From assembly GCF_947172395.1 (NCBI RefSeq), contig NC_069106.1:3472001-3536000 (forward strand): DNA of 64,000 nucleotides, in the 5' to 3' direction. The position numbers were made by a program, and so were the translations under genes. Below, in pieces: positions 1 through 11,999 of this stretch; position 1 is the first letter of the stretch; every line of letters starts with the position of its first letter. The notes beneath the pieces are model-generated. The model saw nothing but the letters and a program-made list of their open reading frames with translations, was not told the origin of the DNA and made no database searches. The DNA comes from Bicyclus anynana (taxonomy: Eukaryota; Arthropoda; Insecta; Lepidoptera; Nymphalidae).

Positions 1-350
1 TCAAAATATAAATTGAATTTTAGAGAAACTACTGTGCATAGTCCAATTTACATGCCGCGACCTTTATCTAGGTAAAGTAAAACTAGTAAAACTCCGTCAT
101 TTACGAACCGATTTTGAAAATTCTTTTTTTGTTTTGAAAGATTTGATTCCAGGGTGTTCCCATTTTTTTCATGTCAGAATCTGATGATGGCATCCTGGAG
201 AAATCGAGGGGAACTTTTGAAAATCGTAGAGTCGGCTAGTGCATCTGTTAGTGTTTCCATAAGGTATTTTAAATCACTACAATTTTATGAAGGTCTGGAC
301 TGATGATGGAGCCGAAACACAAATTATGGAACTCGTCAACGATTTACAGC
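1..350 (+). repeat. Fragment of the 1.3-kb element with inverted ends
   Basis: About 290 bases match the left part of the elements at 56803-58075 and 60330-61606: cgtcatttacgaaccgattt, the block around gatgatggcatcctggagaa, and the end at gatttacagcag. It sits in the intron after exon 4 of the carbamoyltransferase-like gene. Confidence 0.8.
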
Positions 351-373
351 AGCTTGATTATTTTATTACTAAC

Positions 374-527
374 AATAATAGCCATGACGGTAGCCAGCGC
401 CTGTACAGTTGCGTGCGTCCGCGAACGCATGCACAGCACGGGCACAGACGACTGCGCCGCGAACCTCTGCGCGCACATGTGCGTCAGCGTCGACACGAAT
501 ATCGCGTCCGCCATGAATGAGAACACC
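374..527 (-). CDS. Carbamoyltransferase-like, coding exon 4
   Basis: The acceptor (actacacag) precedes 527, and the first base completes Arg. It reads VFSFMADAIFVSTL, then AAQSSVPVL, then ATVQALATVMAII. The first block is close to VLSSMADAVLARV of OTC. The donor is probably gttagt just below 374, but gtaata four bases further on is an alternative, so the low end is approximate. Confidence 0.65.
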
Positions 528-3316
528 CTGTGTAGTTGGTATACGAGAAAATACTCTATAAACCTAACCTAACCTAAGTATAACCTAAGTATAACATCAT
601 GATTATCAAACTATTTCAAAAGCCCTCTATAGGTCTAGGCGTGCAGGAGATATTATAGGAGAGGGAATCTGGATAAGGGTATGCCCATCCACGGCCCTGG
701 CTTACGCTAACCACCCGACAATTTACTTATATCTAGAAAAATCTTGATAATTAAACTTTAGTAAGGAAATCATTACTTTACCTACCAAAAAAAGTTTGCT
801 ACAACGTTTTATGAAATTTTTAATTCTTCATTTATCCCCAAAGGGACAAGCAAAGTTTGTTGACTAATACAGCCTGAGTTTTACAACATTTATAGACATA
901 CGATTGGTTTGATTTTTTCGTTGAGATAGTTGGTAGTAGAAAAAATAATACAGCTTCAAATGTTATTTCGCCGCTTTGGTACATCGGCGAACTTTTTCAG
1001 CAAGAAAAGTGATTTAAACGTTTTTTTTCTTCAAGAAACAAACTTTTAGTAGTTTTGAATCACGAGATCCTGGGTCGAGATGAGTTACTGAGACCTCCTT
1101 TCTTTTGAGAATTTTTCAGTTGTAATTCCCAGCCTGAATTTTGGAAGTTGGTGGTGTTACACTCCGTTCCTCGGAGAGCAAATTAAGCCCTCGTTCTCGG
1201 TTATTATATTTAATTAACATCTTTTATTGATCCATAATGAACTTAACATTATCACCCTAAACTCGTCAACCCGCTCTGTAACAGCGTGGTGGGTGGGTCT
1301 TAGCTCCAGTCCCTTTTCTATATTAGAAGCCTGGCTCTGTGTAATAAACTAGCTGATGCCGCGCGGTTTCACCCGCATGGTTCCCGGCCCCGTAGGAATA
1401 CGAGGATAATATATAGCCTTCCTCGATAAATGGGCTATCGAACACGGAAAGAATTTTTCAAATCCTGAAATTAGCGCGTTCAATAAAACAAACAAACAAA
1501 CTCTTCAGCTTTATAATACTAAGTATAGATATGATTCTGGCCATTGTAGTGCCCATAAAGTCTTAATGATGTAGAGTTTATTCCACCCCTAACCGAAGGT
1601 TACCTGCCCATATAATCGTATTCCCATACGAGCTTGTCTGTGATAGTGACGTCATACGCTCCCAGCATCGTCGCTGCCTTCGACACGGCTATGTTTAGAA
1701 ACGGTTCGTTCACCTCTTGCAGTATCATCACCTTGGAGTTTGTTAATACATCCTACAAAACAGCAATTTTCTCTTTCAATCAATGACGCCCTACGGGGTC
1801 ACAGCTTAGTGTCCCCGCACAAACGTCGCTACAAAAGTCACCGTCATAGCTCAACGAGTTGCGAAGCTGAAGTGGCAATGGGCGGGGCACGTAGTGCGAA
1901 GAGCCGATGGACGTTGGGGTCCCAAAGTGCTGGAATAGCGACCCCGCACTAGTAAGCGCAGTGTTGGCCGACCCCCCACCAGGTGGACTGACGACATCAA
2001 GCGAGTCGCAGGGATTCGCTGGATGCAGGTGGCTCAGTATCGTGATGTTTGGAAGTCCCTACAAAAGGCCTATGTCCTGCAGTGGACGTCCATCGACTGA
2101 TATGATGATGATGATGATATGTGTCTAGTACCAACCATTCTTTGACAATGCGTATCACGCAGCCGACATTTCAAATGCAGCGCGCTCTCTATAACGTCCA
2201 TTATAAGATTTACGCTCCAATTTTTGAAACAAATCAAATGTTTCGGTCCGCTTCTGTGGAATAAAATAAAATACAACTCCCTACCTTCTATTATACCCTA
2301 GTAGCTTGAATTTTAAGTTTTCGACTTTAATGATCACTATTAAATCATGACATATCTTGACGTTTCGAAGGTGCTTGTAAACTAAGCCTAATTCATCATC
2401 ATCATCATTATCAGCCGATGGACGTCCACTGCTGGACATAGGCCTATTGCATGGACTTCCAAACACAACGGTCTCGAGCCGCCAGCATCCAGAAGCTCTC
2501 TGCAACCCGCTTGATGACATCGGTCCACCTAGTGGGGGCAAACTTGACACACGCAGAGAATTAAGAAAATTCTCAGATATGCAGGTTTCCTCACGATAGT
2601 TCGTCTCTGGTATGCATGCAGGTTTCCTCACGATAGTCCTTCACCGTTTGAGACACGTGATAGGTATTTAATTTCATAAAATGCACACAACTGAAAAGTT
2701 GGAGGTGCATGGCCCGGTCTGGATTCGAACCCACGCCCTCCAGAATCGGAGATAGGGGTCGTATCCACTGGGATATCACTGACACAATAGGTAGATACCT
2801 ATTACAGCCCGGCATATCAACAGCCGAGAGCCGTGATAGCCCAGTGGATATGACCTCCGCCTCAGATTCCGGAGGGTCTGGGTTCGAATTGCATTTTATG
2901 AAATTAAATATCGCGTCTCAAACGCTGAAGGAAAACGTGAAGAAACCTGCGTACCAGAGAATTTTCTTGATTATTTGCGTGCGTGAAGTCTGTCTATTGG
3001 CCGTGGACTATCAGCCTAACCTCTCTCATTCTGAGAGGAGACTCGAGCTCAGCAGTGAGCCGAATATGGGTTGTTAATTATGACATCAACATTCTTTTCT
3101 TTATTTAAGTCAACGGCAGTTTATTCACATATACAAAAATGCACTGCCTACCCTCAAAACTTAACTCGTATCAAGTTTTGAAGGAGGTACTTCGAAATGA
3201 ATTATGGCTTTTTTAAAACTGCTTATTATAAATATAATTTTATATTTAAACAAAATAACTTACGATAGCATCAAACATCTTGTCTGTTGTGTGTTTAACC
3301 TTAGAAAAGATTTCAT
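374..3316 (-). CDS. Ornithine/aspartate carbamoyltransferase-like protein, 5' part (four coding exons, partial)
   Basis: Minus-strand gene read by joining exons 3264-3316, 2136-2253, 1604-1752 and about 374-527; it continues off the left edge. Every junction keeps frame (phases 2, 0, 2) with GT-AG sites. The first 158 residues are visible. The start MKSFLRLNTQQTRC is basic without acids, as in a mitochondrial targeting sequence. Exon 2 matches the N-terminal helices of ornithine carbamoyltransferase (OTC). Exons 3 and 4 match the carbamoyl-phosphate half: AVSKAATMLGA, then RVFSFMADAIF (RVLSSMADA in OTC), SSVPVL, and VQALA in the place of HPxQALA. The loop that should read STRTR has no arginine, and HPxQ reads ATVQ, so transcarbamylase activity is doubtful. 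OTC makes citrulline from ornithine in mitochondria. Family is inferred from pattern; function is unknown. The downstream HCLP motif lies outside the window. Confidence 0.72.
573..1340. repeat. Intron sequence with interspersed repeat (copy 1 of 3)
   Basis: Bases about 640-1000 match 37380-37560 and 37670-38110: shared runs include caatttacttatatctaraa, aagtttgctacaac and acagcctgagtttta. A short CCTAA triplet run lies near 565-580. The rest, to 1340, shows nothing I recognise apart from a tRNA-like fragment near 1055-1110. Confidence 0.6.
1345..1526 (+). mobile_element. Non-autonomous interspersed repeat, GCGCGGTTTCACCCGC type
   Basis: It starts actagctgatgccgcgcgg and runs through gataatatatagccttcctc and caaacaaactcttcagcttt to agtatagat. 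It lacks a coding region. The same family recurs at 32140, 49147, 54220 and 54899. Confidence 0.8.
1604..1752 (-). CDS. Carbamoyltransferase-like, coding exon 3 (carbamoyl-phosphate signature region)
   Basis: Acceptor ttttgtag lies above 1752; donor gtaacc below 1604. The reading KVMILQEVNEPFLNIAVSK then AATMLGAYDVTI aligns with the STRTR-containing loop and following helix of the family. The catalytic Ser-Thr-Arg-Thr-Arg is replaced. It ends EYDYMG plus AG, giving R with the next exon. Confidence 0.7.
1840..2118 (+). mobile_element. Truncated 3' end of an RTE-like LINE
   Basis: It encodes in broken frames the reverse-transcriptase tail AQRVAKLKWQWAGH, RRADGRWGPKVL and YVLQWTSID, followed by gatgatgatgatg. 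Only the 3' end is present. Clade name is a best guess; copies recur at 21600, 33735, 55120 and 63845. Confidence 0.75.
2136..2253 (-). CDS. Carbamoyltransferase-like, coding exon 2
   Basis: Acceptor ttccacag lies just above 2253; the donor is gttggt below 2136. It encodes SGPKHLICFKNW followed by a helix, corresponding to GRDLLTLKNF in human OTC. The frame is open over 39 codons and ends in phase 0. Confidence 0.68.
2395..2540 (-). mobile_element. RTE-like LINE 3' fragment, reverse orientation
   Basis: Reverse complement of the same LINE tail (catcatcatcattatcagcc, then gatggacgtccactgctgg). It abuts a SINE fragment on its right. Confidence 0.7.
2541..2780 (-). mobile_element. tRNA-derived SINE, family A
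   Basis: Reverse-strand copy carrying the box B-like ggattcgaaccca and the body ttgagacacgtgatag. It is truncated at its 3' end. Confidence 0.8.
2826..3074 (+). mobile_element. tRNA-derived SINE, family A
   Basis: The head is gagccgtgatagcccagtgg (tRNA-like box A), then a box B-like gggttcgaa. An internal deletion shortens it. The tail ends at gagccgaatatgggttg. With the preceding copy it forms a head-to-head pair in the intron between exons 1 and 2 of the carbamoyltransferase-like gene. Confidence 0.85.
3264..3316 (-). CDS. Carbamoyltransferase-like, coding exon 1 (start codon)
   Basis: The ATG is at 3316-3314 and 17 codons plus two bases run to the donor gtaagt at 3263. The two leftover bases (TC) complete a serine codon with the first A of exon 2. 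The peptide carries Lys and two Arg and no acidic residue, as expected for mitochondrial import. Confidence 0.6.
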
Positions 3317-3689
3317 TTAGAATTTTAAATAACTTAAACTAATTAATAAATAATATACTGATAGATTTCAAATGTCATTTTGACAGAAAAGATTATTATC
3401 CATTTTACTGTATTTGTACCGTAGACAAAGAAGAATAGTGAGTTCTGTGTCTATGCTTTGGAAATTCCCGATATATCGTAATAGTAATCTATGGATGTAT
3501 CAGATAGTTTTCTCTAATTCTCACAATTCTCTTAATTATTCTATCTGTGGATTTACTTGTATTAGTATTTACTATTTATTTTTCTATTATTTATTATTTT
3601 ATTATATTGCGTATTAGTCTGTACTTGTAACAAGGTAGCAAGGTCGACGTATTTATTAAAATTAAAAACGAAACAACACAATTAAAGTG

Positions 3690-3850
3690 TTTTTCACTTT
3701 CACAACTAAAGTGTTTTAGCATGGGTACCGTGACAGTCGCCTGTATGACGTTCACGTATATATAATACGTACTTTTATCGTGAATCGCAAACTTTCAAGA
3801 GTGAAATGAAACGAACTGTCACCCGCACCATCCTACATGAAACGAACTGT
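3690..3850. mobile_element. MITE, family C (CAGTTCGTTTCAT type)
   Basis: It has gtgttttagcatgggtaccg and tgacagtcgcctgtatgacg at one end and gaaacgaactgt at the other. About 130-160 bp, non-coding. Same family at 15962, 22220, 27494, 29070, 52727 and 52869. Confidence 0.75.
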
Positions 3851-3859
3851 TAGACAATT

Positions 3860-6800
3860 TTGACGTCGACGAATAATAATTTTCGTGACGATGATGACTT
3901 TGATTTAATATTAAAATTTATTGTATTAATTCTACGCGTGGAAATAAAATCAAACCAGCATTTCAGATATAAAAATTTATATTATAGGAAATTGGATTCA
4001 ACAACATCTCCGCTAAGGTTGCATTTCGACTGAAGCTACAACAAGGATCGCTGACCAATCACCTTACAGATAGATATCACGTCATCACCCAACATTTTGA
4101 TTGGTCGATTGGCGCGCATCGCGTCATCGTTGCGACCCCTCATTGCTTCAATGGAATAAACAACCCATCGTCCGCGCCTTCGTCTTGACACATGGCACAT
4201 TTTATACGTAATCACTTACTTTAACAGACAAAAAAAAAACAACCAAATTAAGACCATAATTCATGATAATGATACAATCGAAAAAACTTCATCAAAAAGT
4301 GCGAACTCAAAAAAAAAGTATACAAATATTATTCGAAAGTTTTTGCATACAAAATATTATATCATACAATTCTGACTTGACTTTTTATAAAGTACCTCCC
4401 GAAGTATACATCCCGCTTTCAATCTATTTAACCAATTCAAGGCTAACTGCACATAATATGAGCTCGTTTAAGTTAAGACTTAAGGCCATAACTCATTAGA
4501 CCTCTCTCGCACCCAAACCGCATCGTCTCATGACATCTAGCGAAAGTCAATAAAGAAGTGCGCACGATGCAATTCAGCGCTGATCGGGTGCCGGTTGGCT
4601 CTTATGAGCTGCAAGCTTTAGTCAACTATTTAAAAATATTATTAATTTATACACTAAAACGACTACAACAGTTAAATCCATTTTTTAAGTAGACAGTATA
4701 ATAATCGCACGAGCGATACGCAGGCCACTGTTGAGTTTATAAAACGACAAAATTAACCAAAAAACCATATGTGCAGTCAGCCATATTCCAAAATACAGTT
4801 CTATCACTGGTAAAAATAAATCAACGGTTAAAGAACGTTTACTATGATCTTAACAAGCTTCACCATTGTAATTTCCAAATCGATTTACAATTCTTCAAAA
4901 CAAAAAGAAACAACATATTTTAACAATTTTCACAGGTGCGAAATATGACATGGTTATAACGCAAGTTTATGTAATAAAAACAAATTCACAAAATTTCGAA
5001 TGGTATCATTATTTGTACGCTTTCTTTCCAAGACAGAACCTTAGACTTAATAACGAAAATATAAAATAAAACTATATACTAGCAAACTTCAAAGTTGTAG
5101 GTGCGATCGCATAATCAATCGACTCGGTCGATTAATCGCTTGCGATTTTTATAAACATCGATTAAGATTCAGACTTCAATTTTCTCCAAAGTAAAGTGAA
5201 CTTTAAACAGTGGTGATTAGGTTCACTTTACTTTGAATAAAATTGAGGTTTAAAGCATGTTTATATTATGACAGTAGAAGTTAACCTTTCAATGGCTTGT
5301 TACCGACAAACTAACTTCTTATATTCGATCGCTGAAACGTTTAAAATACTTTTGTAAGCGCACTTTTTAACAGTCATTTAAACAAAAATATATACGTACG
5401 TATAAACGTATATCGGCGTATCGATATGTAATACATCGGTACGATGCTTAACAACAATGGTATTTTGTATAATATTTCCAGGTATTTTTACTAATTAATA
5501 AGCAAGATTAAAGACATAACATTGACAGGTCGTCAATTATAACGTTTGTTAGTCGACGTATTTAGTAGTTTAGATTGAATGCACAGAAGCAACAAATCGG
5601 TTCAGCGATCAATAAGTAAATTTAGCGACTAACACTATGAGCGATTATAATAATCAATCGTAACATCTTAAATTGTATAAAATCAGCACAAACACTGACA
5701 ATCCAACTTTTTTTTTTTTAATAATTTGTCATCAAGGCAAAGGCGCGGGCACACGCCGGCGTAACACAATCATTTCGTTGTCAAACAATCGCATCGCGGC
5801 ATCGTAAAACAAACACCTCTCTTAATGTCCCATCTTTATCACACAACGGCCATATCACAAAGCGACCTGTTGATCCCTCGATGCAGGAAAGAAAAAACTT
5901 GATTTTTTTTTTATTACTTAACCACTGTTTGCGTTCACAGTTTTTTTTTGCCTAACTATAACCTATAGATAACCTATAACTATAAATTACGCGCACACTT
6001 CAATCATTCACACGCACATTCAAACCTCTTTGCATTATACTACAGAGCTCATTTTTTTTACACATGTGGGGTCTTTGACTGGTATAGGCCTATCCAGCTC
6101 AAGTCCCATTTGCCCTAACTATTCCTTTTATGATTCAAATTCTCTTTATAAAGAGCATGTAATTTTTTTTATGACCATTTGGATCAATTAATTGTTTCAT
6201 TCCCAAATTTCCCTGATGTTACAAGTAAACATTATCTCGCTCTAATGAACGATGTTTTCAAAACGTCAAAAAGGACATAGTTACGCAAAAACAGGAACAC
6301 GGATGAATAGGTCTAGTTCAGCCGTTAGTCAATTCCAAACATTGCTTTCTAAGCAATAAGTAACTTAGCTGCAAGGCAAATTTTTCATCGATAAATATCA
6401 CACATTTATCACTATAAAGATAAAGGTTGTCACTGACATCGTCGCACCGCACCAGCAAAGCACATAGCTCAATATTTAAATTAGGGTTTAAATTTCTTTT
6501 TTTTAAAGCATGATCGCGGAAGAAATATGGAATGCGTGGAACCCACCCATAAAAAACGCATAACTTTCAATTGAAACCAACATCATCTCAGTGATCCTAT
6601 TAATTAGTTTATTTTCAACAGTCCATCCTTAGGAATCACCTAAAAAGGTGGGTTGGAAACATTAAGAACATCCGTTCCATTCATTTACAATTTCCCAAAA
6701 CTCGCTATAAATGCAGTTTTTGTAAAAACAATTCAATCATTGCAAATAAGTATCACAAAATAGTACTCAATTCCTGTGTCATTTATTAAAAAAAAACTCT

Positions 6801-9800
6801 ACAGTACCTACACAGCATTCAGCCAATACAAACAATGTGCAATACATGTGTGGTGCGGCGTTAAGTCAGTGCTGACCTTAAGGCTGCTTCACCATAAAGC
6901 ATGAGAGAGGATACGGGATGTTTACGAAAACTACCAACCAGGCGAGGTAGTGGTCGCGTGCGAATCAGCTTTAATGAGCTGTGACCCTATAACACTGAAC
7001 ATAAGGGTCACTCGATGATAAATCTTAGTGGATTTCTTACAACCCTCAGTCATCCCCTCATACCGAATGGATTAACAGCTTACCACCAATCAGCCAATAC
7101 AGTAGCGTTTAGCAGATATCGAGTTATTTTTATTGTGTTCGCTTAATCTAAATCGCGCGGTGAAATTGACCGGGCCCCGATTACGAAAAAAAAGAAAAGA
7201 AAAGTATTTAGATCCTATACAAAAATCGATCAACAAGTTTGTTCTTAATAGCTCAGGAGACGGTTACAAAATGGCGTACATGATTTATGCACGATTTCTT
7301 TTTTAAATTTCACATTTGTGCCATAAATTGTAAAATCATAAAAAAATATTATTTTTATAATACGAGTATAGCAGAACCTTTCCAATGAAAATTTCGTGAT
7401 TATTGCTTCTCAATACTAACTTGTACAAAAAAAACCACGTACTTAAAAAAAATCACGTACAAAACACGCAGCCGTTTTGTCGACCGTCTCTCAAACTATA
7501 TTTGTTGCGCTCAAGCGTAATATGAGTGCCTTATACAAGTTTCTAATTTTTACATTTTCTTCGTTAGAGGCTTTATATGAACTTCACATAATATCGCTTT
7601 TAACAACACTTAATTCACGTTTTACAAAAAAAAAAATAACATTTTTTTTTTATTACTATTCAATAGTTCGGTGAACATAATTAGTATTATTATTACCAAG
7701 CTTTACAAGTACAATTATATGTATATAAACTGTACAATAGTAATACATAATAATAGGTGGTGTAGAAGAAACCCAAGTTTCGTCACGACATAGAGATTTG
7801 AATTATTAAGATTTTTATGCAAAATGTTAGGTGAATAAACATTTTATGTTCTATTCCATGTATTTAAAACACATCTCATGTTATCTCGTACAAAATGAAA
7901 GTAAAGATCAAGTACCAGAATTGTCTTTTTTTAGCCCATTTTAAAAATTCTCAAAACAATGGAAAAATTATAAAATAAACAAAACTAAAGCATTTTTTTT
8001 AATTAGGTGCAATTTGACAAATGATAATGTGGCTAAAAAAAACATGTATAAAAACACATACGTTTTGTATACCGTCTCCTGAACTATAATAAATGCATTT
8101 AGGCAATTGTATTATTTTGTCCCGTGGCTTCACCTGCGTTTCTCCCTACACCACCTGTTCTTACGACGTTGTGACATTGTTAATCTATATTTATAACAGG
8201 CCTCCATTCGTTCGTTTATTTACATTTTTTTTTTCTCATCTCTCTCTCATTTCAATTAAAACATACTGCTCACATTTTCCTTATAAATACATACAATACA
8301 CGAAACTAAAAAAATCACATCAAAAAAGACACGGATCGCTGTAAATGTTTATATGCCCAATTAATCCCTGAATATCATGACATATCACAACAAATTATGA
8401 CATATGTCATATGACATCTATCTATTTTATTATGTAATGTGCATTTTTGACGTTAACATTCGATAAGGCTTAAGGCGAATACTCCATGCTACATTAAAAA
8501 AAATTATAATCAAAATTAAACGTGTTATTATTTTACATAATCTTAAGATATTATAAAAAAAAAAAAACTTTTTAACGATGGTTGCTTTGATTTTCTTCGT
8601 TGAGGTTTAAGGGGTGTGCTATAAAAATTATTCAGATTGTATGTAAATTGTTATTACCTGACACCTTAACATCACACACTACTGTTTATTGAAGATATTT
8701 TGAAAATGTTTGTTGCGGGGCAATATATAATCTATAATGAAGCCAATATTTTTTTTTTTTGTCTGTCTGTCTGTAGGTGTTTTTTTGTCAACTAAACCAC
8801 TACCTGTTAGCAGGCTAAATCACTTTCTTTGACGTATGCTAGTTGACATATACAAAATTGATATTCTATGTAACAAATGTCATTCGGTGTCTACTGGTGG
8901 ATATACATAGATAACATTTCTAAATTGATTTGATGTTTATTTTTATTTGTTGATAATAGAGACCAAAATAGTGAATAGGCCATCTGGGGAAGGCAAGACC
9001 ATAACTCAAGTATCAGAAAACAAAATACCACACTCATGTATGGCACAACCTCGAAAAAGGCTCAGCCTTGTGCTGTCCAAACCAAGCAAATGCTAGATGC
9101 AGAAAGCATACAGTGGTGATTTCGAGACTAATAAAGCGGCAGACTTATATTTTTTTCAGTCTCTCTTCAGACTGAATTACTGTCACACTGAAAAGTGACT
9201 GAAAATTGCATTGTGCACTCACTCATAAATACACAACACAATGTGTGATTATGTAGAGTTGCCAATTAAAAACAATTTAAATATTTACGCAGCTAGTATC
9301 AAAAATCGTTATTAGAATAAGTGCGCCTTAAGTATATATAATCAATCTATTTCGAGAAGTCCGTTTAGCTTTACATGTAGTGGTAAGTCAACAGACATTT
9401 TACTCGTAATTACACTTTACTACAACCAGTTGCGTGCACTTCATGTATGTATTAATACACTGCATACTCTGAGGATTCATTCGAAACCAGTATTGGAGGA
9501 GTGGATTTTTAAAAGTTAACCCGATAGGAATCGGGTTGTTAGGTACCCTCGCCCCTGCTTAAAACCCCTGTGCACAAAACTGACTACTATATCCAAAGCC
9601 AAACAGCCTTCCAGGAATAGATTGATTATAATGAAATGAGCAAAAAGACTTTGTCTCAATTTAACGTATATTTTTTTTGGGAAGACTATAAATATCAGTT
9701 TAACTGACTATCTATTTCAAATTAAAAAAAAAATGTATTGTGTTGAAAAGTATTTATCAGGGTGTCATTTTCTGACCAAATAATTACATTTGAAACAATT

Positions 9801-10960
9801 AAAAATATTATTAATACCAAAAAAGACATTTTTTTGTAAATTTTTAGTGATTGGCAGATGGCAGATATTCGGCAGCAGGCTCTTAGCCTATGTACAATGA
9901 GCATCGGATAAACCCACAGACTAATTACCTATACATATAGGACCTGCCCCAATAGAGGTTACCCATCTGTAAAAACTATATGATCATGATCTAACGTATG
10001 GATGCAAACTGTGTCTAAAGGATCGATGTTTTATTGTTATAACGATTTAAAAATTATAGTTGTGTGTAGTATATGGATATATTTATTGATGTAAAATATT
10101 TTCGATGTGTGAGTTTATATCGTCCCCCTCAAAAACAACAACAATTTTGTTGGTAAATTGAAATGGGATAGAAGATTATTTAAAATTAGTCTGAGGATAA
10201 GGCAATCGGGCGTTTTTCTATTATGGGGAAACGAATTTCTAACACAAAGTCATCATTTTAACTGAATTGTTGACTGATGAGGGTTCATAAAATTTTACCA
10301 TGTACTTGTGACATTTAGATGTGTTTTGATTTTTTTTTTCGATTTACAAAAACAAATTAATGTAACAACATGAGTCGTGTACATTTGAACAAGCAATAAG
10401 TATCTTATATGTCATAAATCTGTGTATTCATTCGATATCAAAAAAGGCTCACTAAATATGGGATTTACAATGTTGGTAGAACATGTGGTTAGAGTAAAAT
10501 TGACCTAATTCCCTTGTGTTAAAGCTTAATGTCATTCTTTTTCAAAGCCAGCGGAGTTTTAACAAAATAAATAGTACAGCACTTACAATTTTAAGATAAG
10601 GAGCGTACAGTCCATTGTCACTTTACTCAAGACACTGGAGCAAATCTCATATAGACTATAGTCTAGGAGCAGTTACTGGTAATAATAATAAAAAAAATCT
10701 CATTGATGGGGTTAATCAAGCGACGAATCCTAAACTGTATTCTTCAACAATAAATACTTAATTATCATGTAGAACCTTAAGTATGAAAAGCGTATAAATT
10801 ATATCAGTTTTGATTAACGGACTTAGCTAGCGATGCAACGGATTGTATGATAATTATTTTTCGATTCACTTAAATCACATAATTCGAAGAACCCGTGGAT
10901 GCTGGGGTCCAAAAATGTTGCGATAGATTATAATATACCAAAAAATTACACGTTAAATTG
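3860..10960. other. Long AT-rich stretch with few recognisable repeats
   Basis: No convincing exon, RNA gene or SINE/LINE copy was found here. It is rich in A and T homopolymers. A short hairpin lies at 5183-5245, a GTCT run at 8761-8775, and fragments near 9030-9150 resemble 15740-15900. It could be intergenic DNA or a very long 3'UTR of twins, whose stop codon is at 15456; the sequence alone does not decide. Confidence 0.5.
5183..5245. repeat. Short palindromic MITE
   Basis: The arms ccaaagtaaagtgaacttta and ggttcactttactttga are inverted around a short loop. A close relative is at 28632-28693. Confidence 0.75.
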
Positions 10961-11004
10961 TAAACAGTATTTTCAGTTCACAATATGACGGCAGATTATA
11001 ATAT

Positions 11005-11993
11005 CTAACGTATTTTACAATTTAACGGTAACATATACAAGGTGTTTGGTAAATACCCTATCAAGCCGTCAACCAAGACTTAGGGAGGAGTAATACACGC
11101 CTATAAAAAAATACGAGCTTCCTAGTCCTGAGAATCCTGAGGGAATGAATGAGGACTTTAAGAATTTGCTTAAAACCTCGAGGTGTCAACCCTAGCTAAA
11201 CTTTTTGCATTGGACTCTTACATTATTATTGGTAAAACTTATGAATTCGCTATTCAAATACAGTTGGGTCATGAAACAAATTTTTTTGTTAAATTAATTC
11301 TTTTATACACAGAATTATGTTTAGAATATCAAAATATATGAGTACTTTTCGGGATGTTATACCATTTACCTAACACGTTGTATATCATATTGTTTAAGTC
11401 AAAATATATCTTTATAATGCGGTAAAAGGTACAGTTCGCGCGGTACAGTCGTTTCATTTACCTATATCATAACACGCAGATGTTAATAAACTAACGTATT
11501 TTACAATTTAACGGTAAAATATACAAGGTGTTTGGTAAATACCCTATCAAGCCGTCAAACAAGAGTTAGGGAGGAGTAATACATGCCTATAAAAAATACG
11601 ACCTTCCTAGTCCTGAGGATCCTGAGGGAATTAATGAATTTATAAAGAGGACTTTAAGAAATTGCTTAAAACCTAGAGGTGTCAACCCTAGCTAAACTTT
11701 TTGCATTGGACTCTTACATTATTATTGGTAAAACTTATGAATTCGCTATTCAAATACAGTTAGGGTTATGCAGCAAATTTTTAAAATTATAAGTTTGTTA
11801 AATGAATTCTTTTATACACAGAATTGTGTTTAGAATATCAAATATATGAGTACTTTTAGGGATGTTATACCATTTACCTAACACGTTGTATATCATATTG
11901 TTTAAGTCAAAATATATCTTTATAATGCGGTAAAAGGTACAGTTCGCGCGGCCCAGTCGTTTCATTTGCCTATATCATAACGCGCAGATGTTG
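11005..11993. repeat. Direct tandem duplication of about 486 bp
   Basis: Copy 1 begins ctaacgtattttacaattta at 11005 and copy 2 at 11491. Both run through caaggtgtttggtaaatacc and cctaacacgttgtatatcat to the cgcagatgtt end. Scattered substitutions and small indels separate them. No coding capacity seen. Confidence 0.9.
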
Positions 11994-11999
11994 ATATTG

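Noticed and set aside
303..572. Plus-strand 89-codon frame resembling a small cysteine-rich secreted peptide with a signal sequence
   Set aside because: Its first third lies in a repeat, and the opposite strand carries exon 4 of the carbamoyltransferase-like gene with correct phase and splice sites. The cysteine pattern is a shadow of that exon.
4388..4440. Possible 51-nt mini-exon on the minus strand (acceptor tatgtgcag, donor gtactt)
   Set aside because: Open and in frame, but isolated, with no neighbouring exon and no recognisable protein family; chance is more likely.
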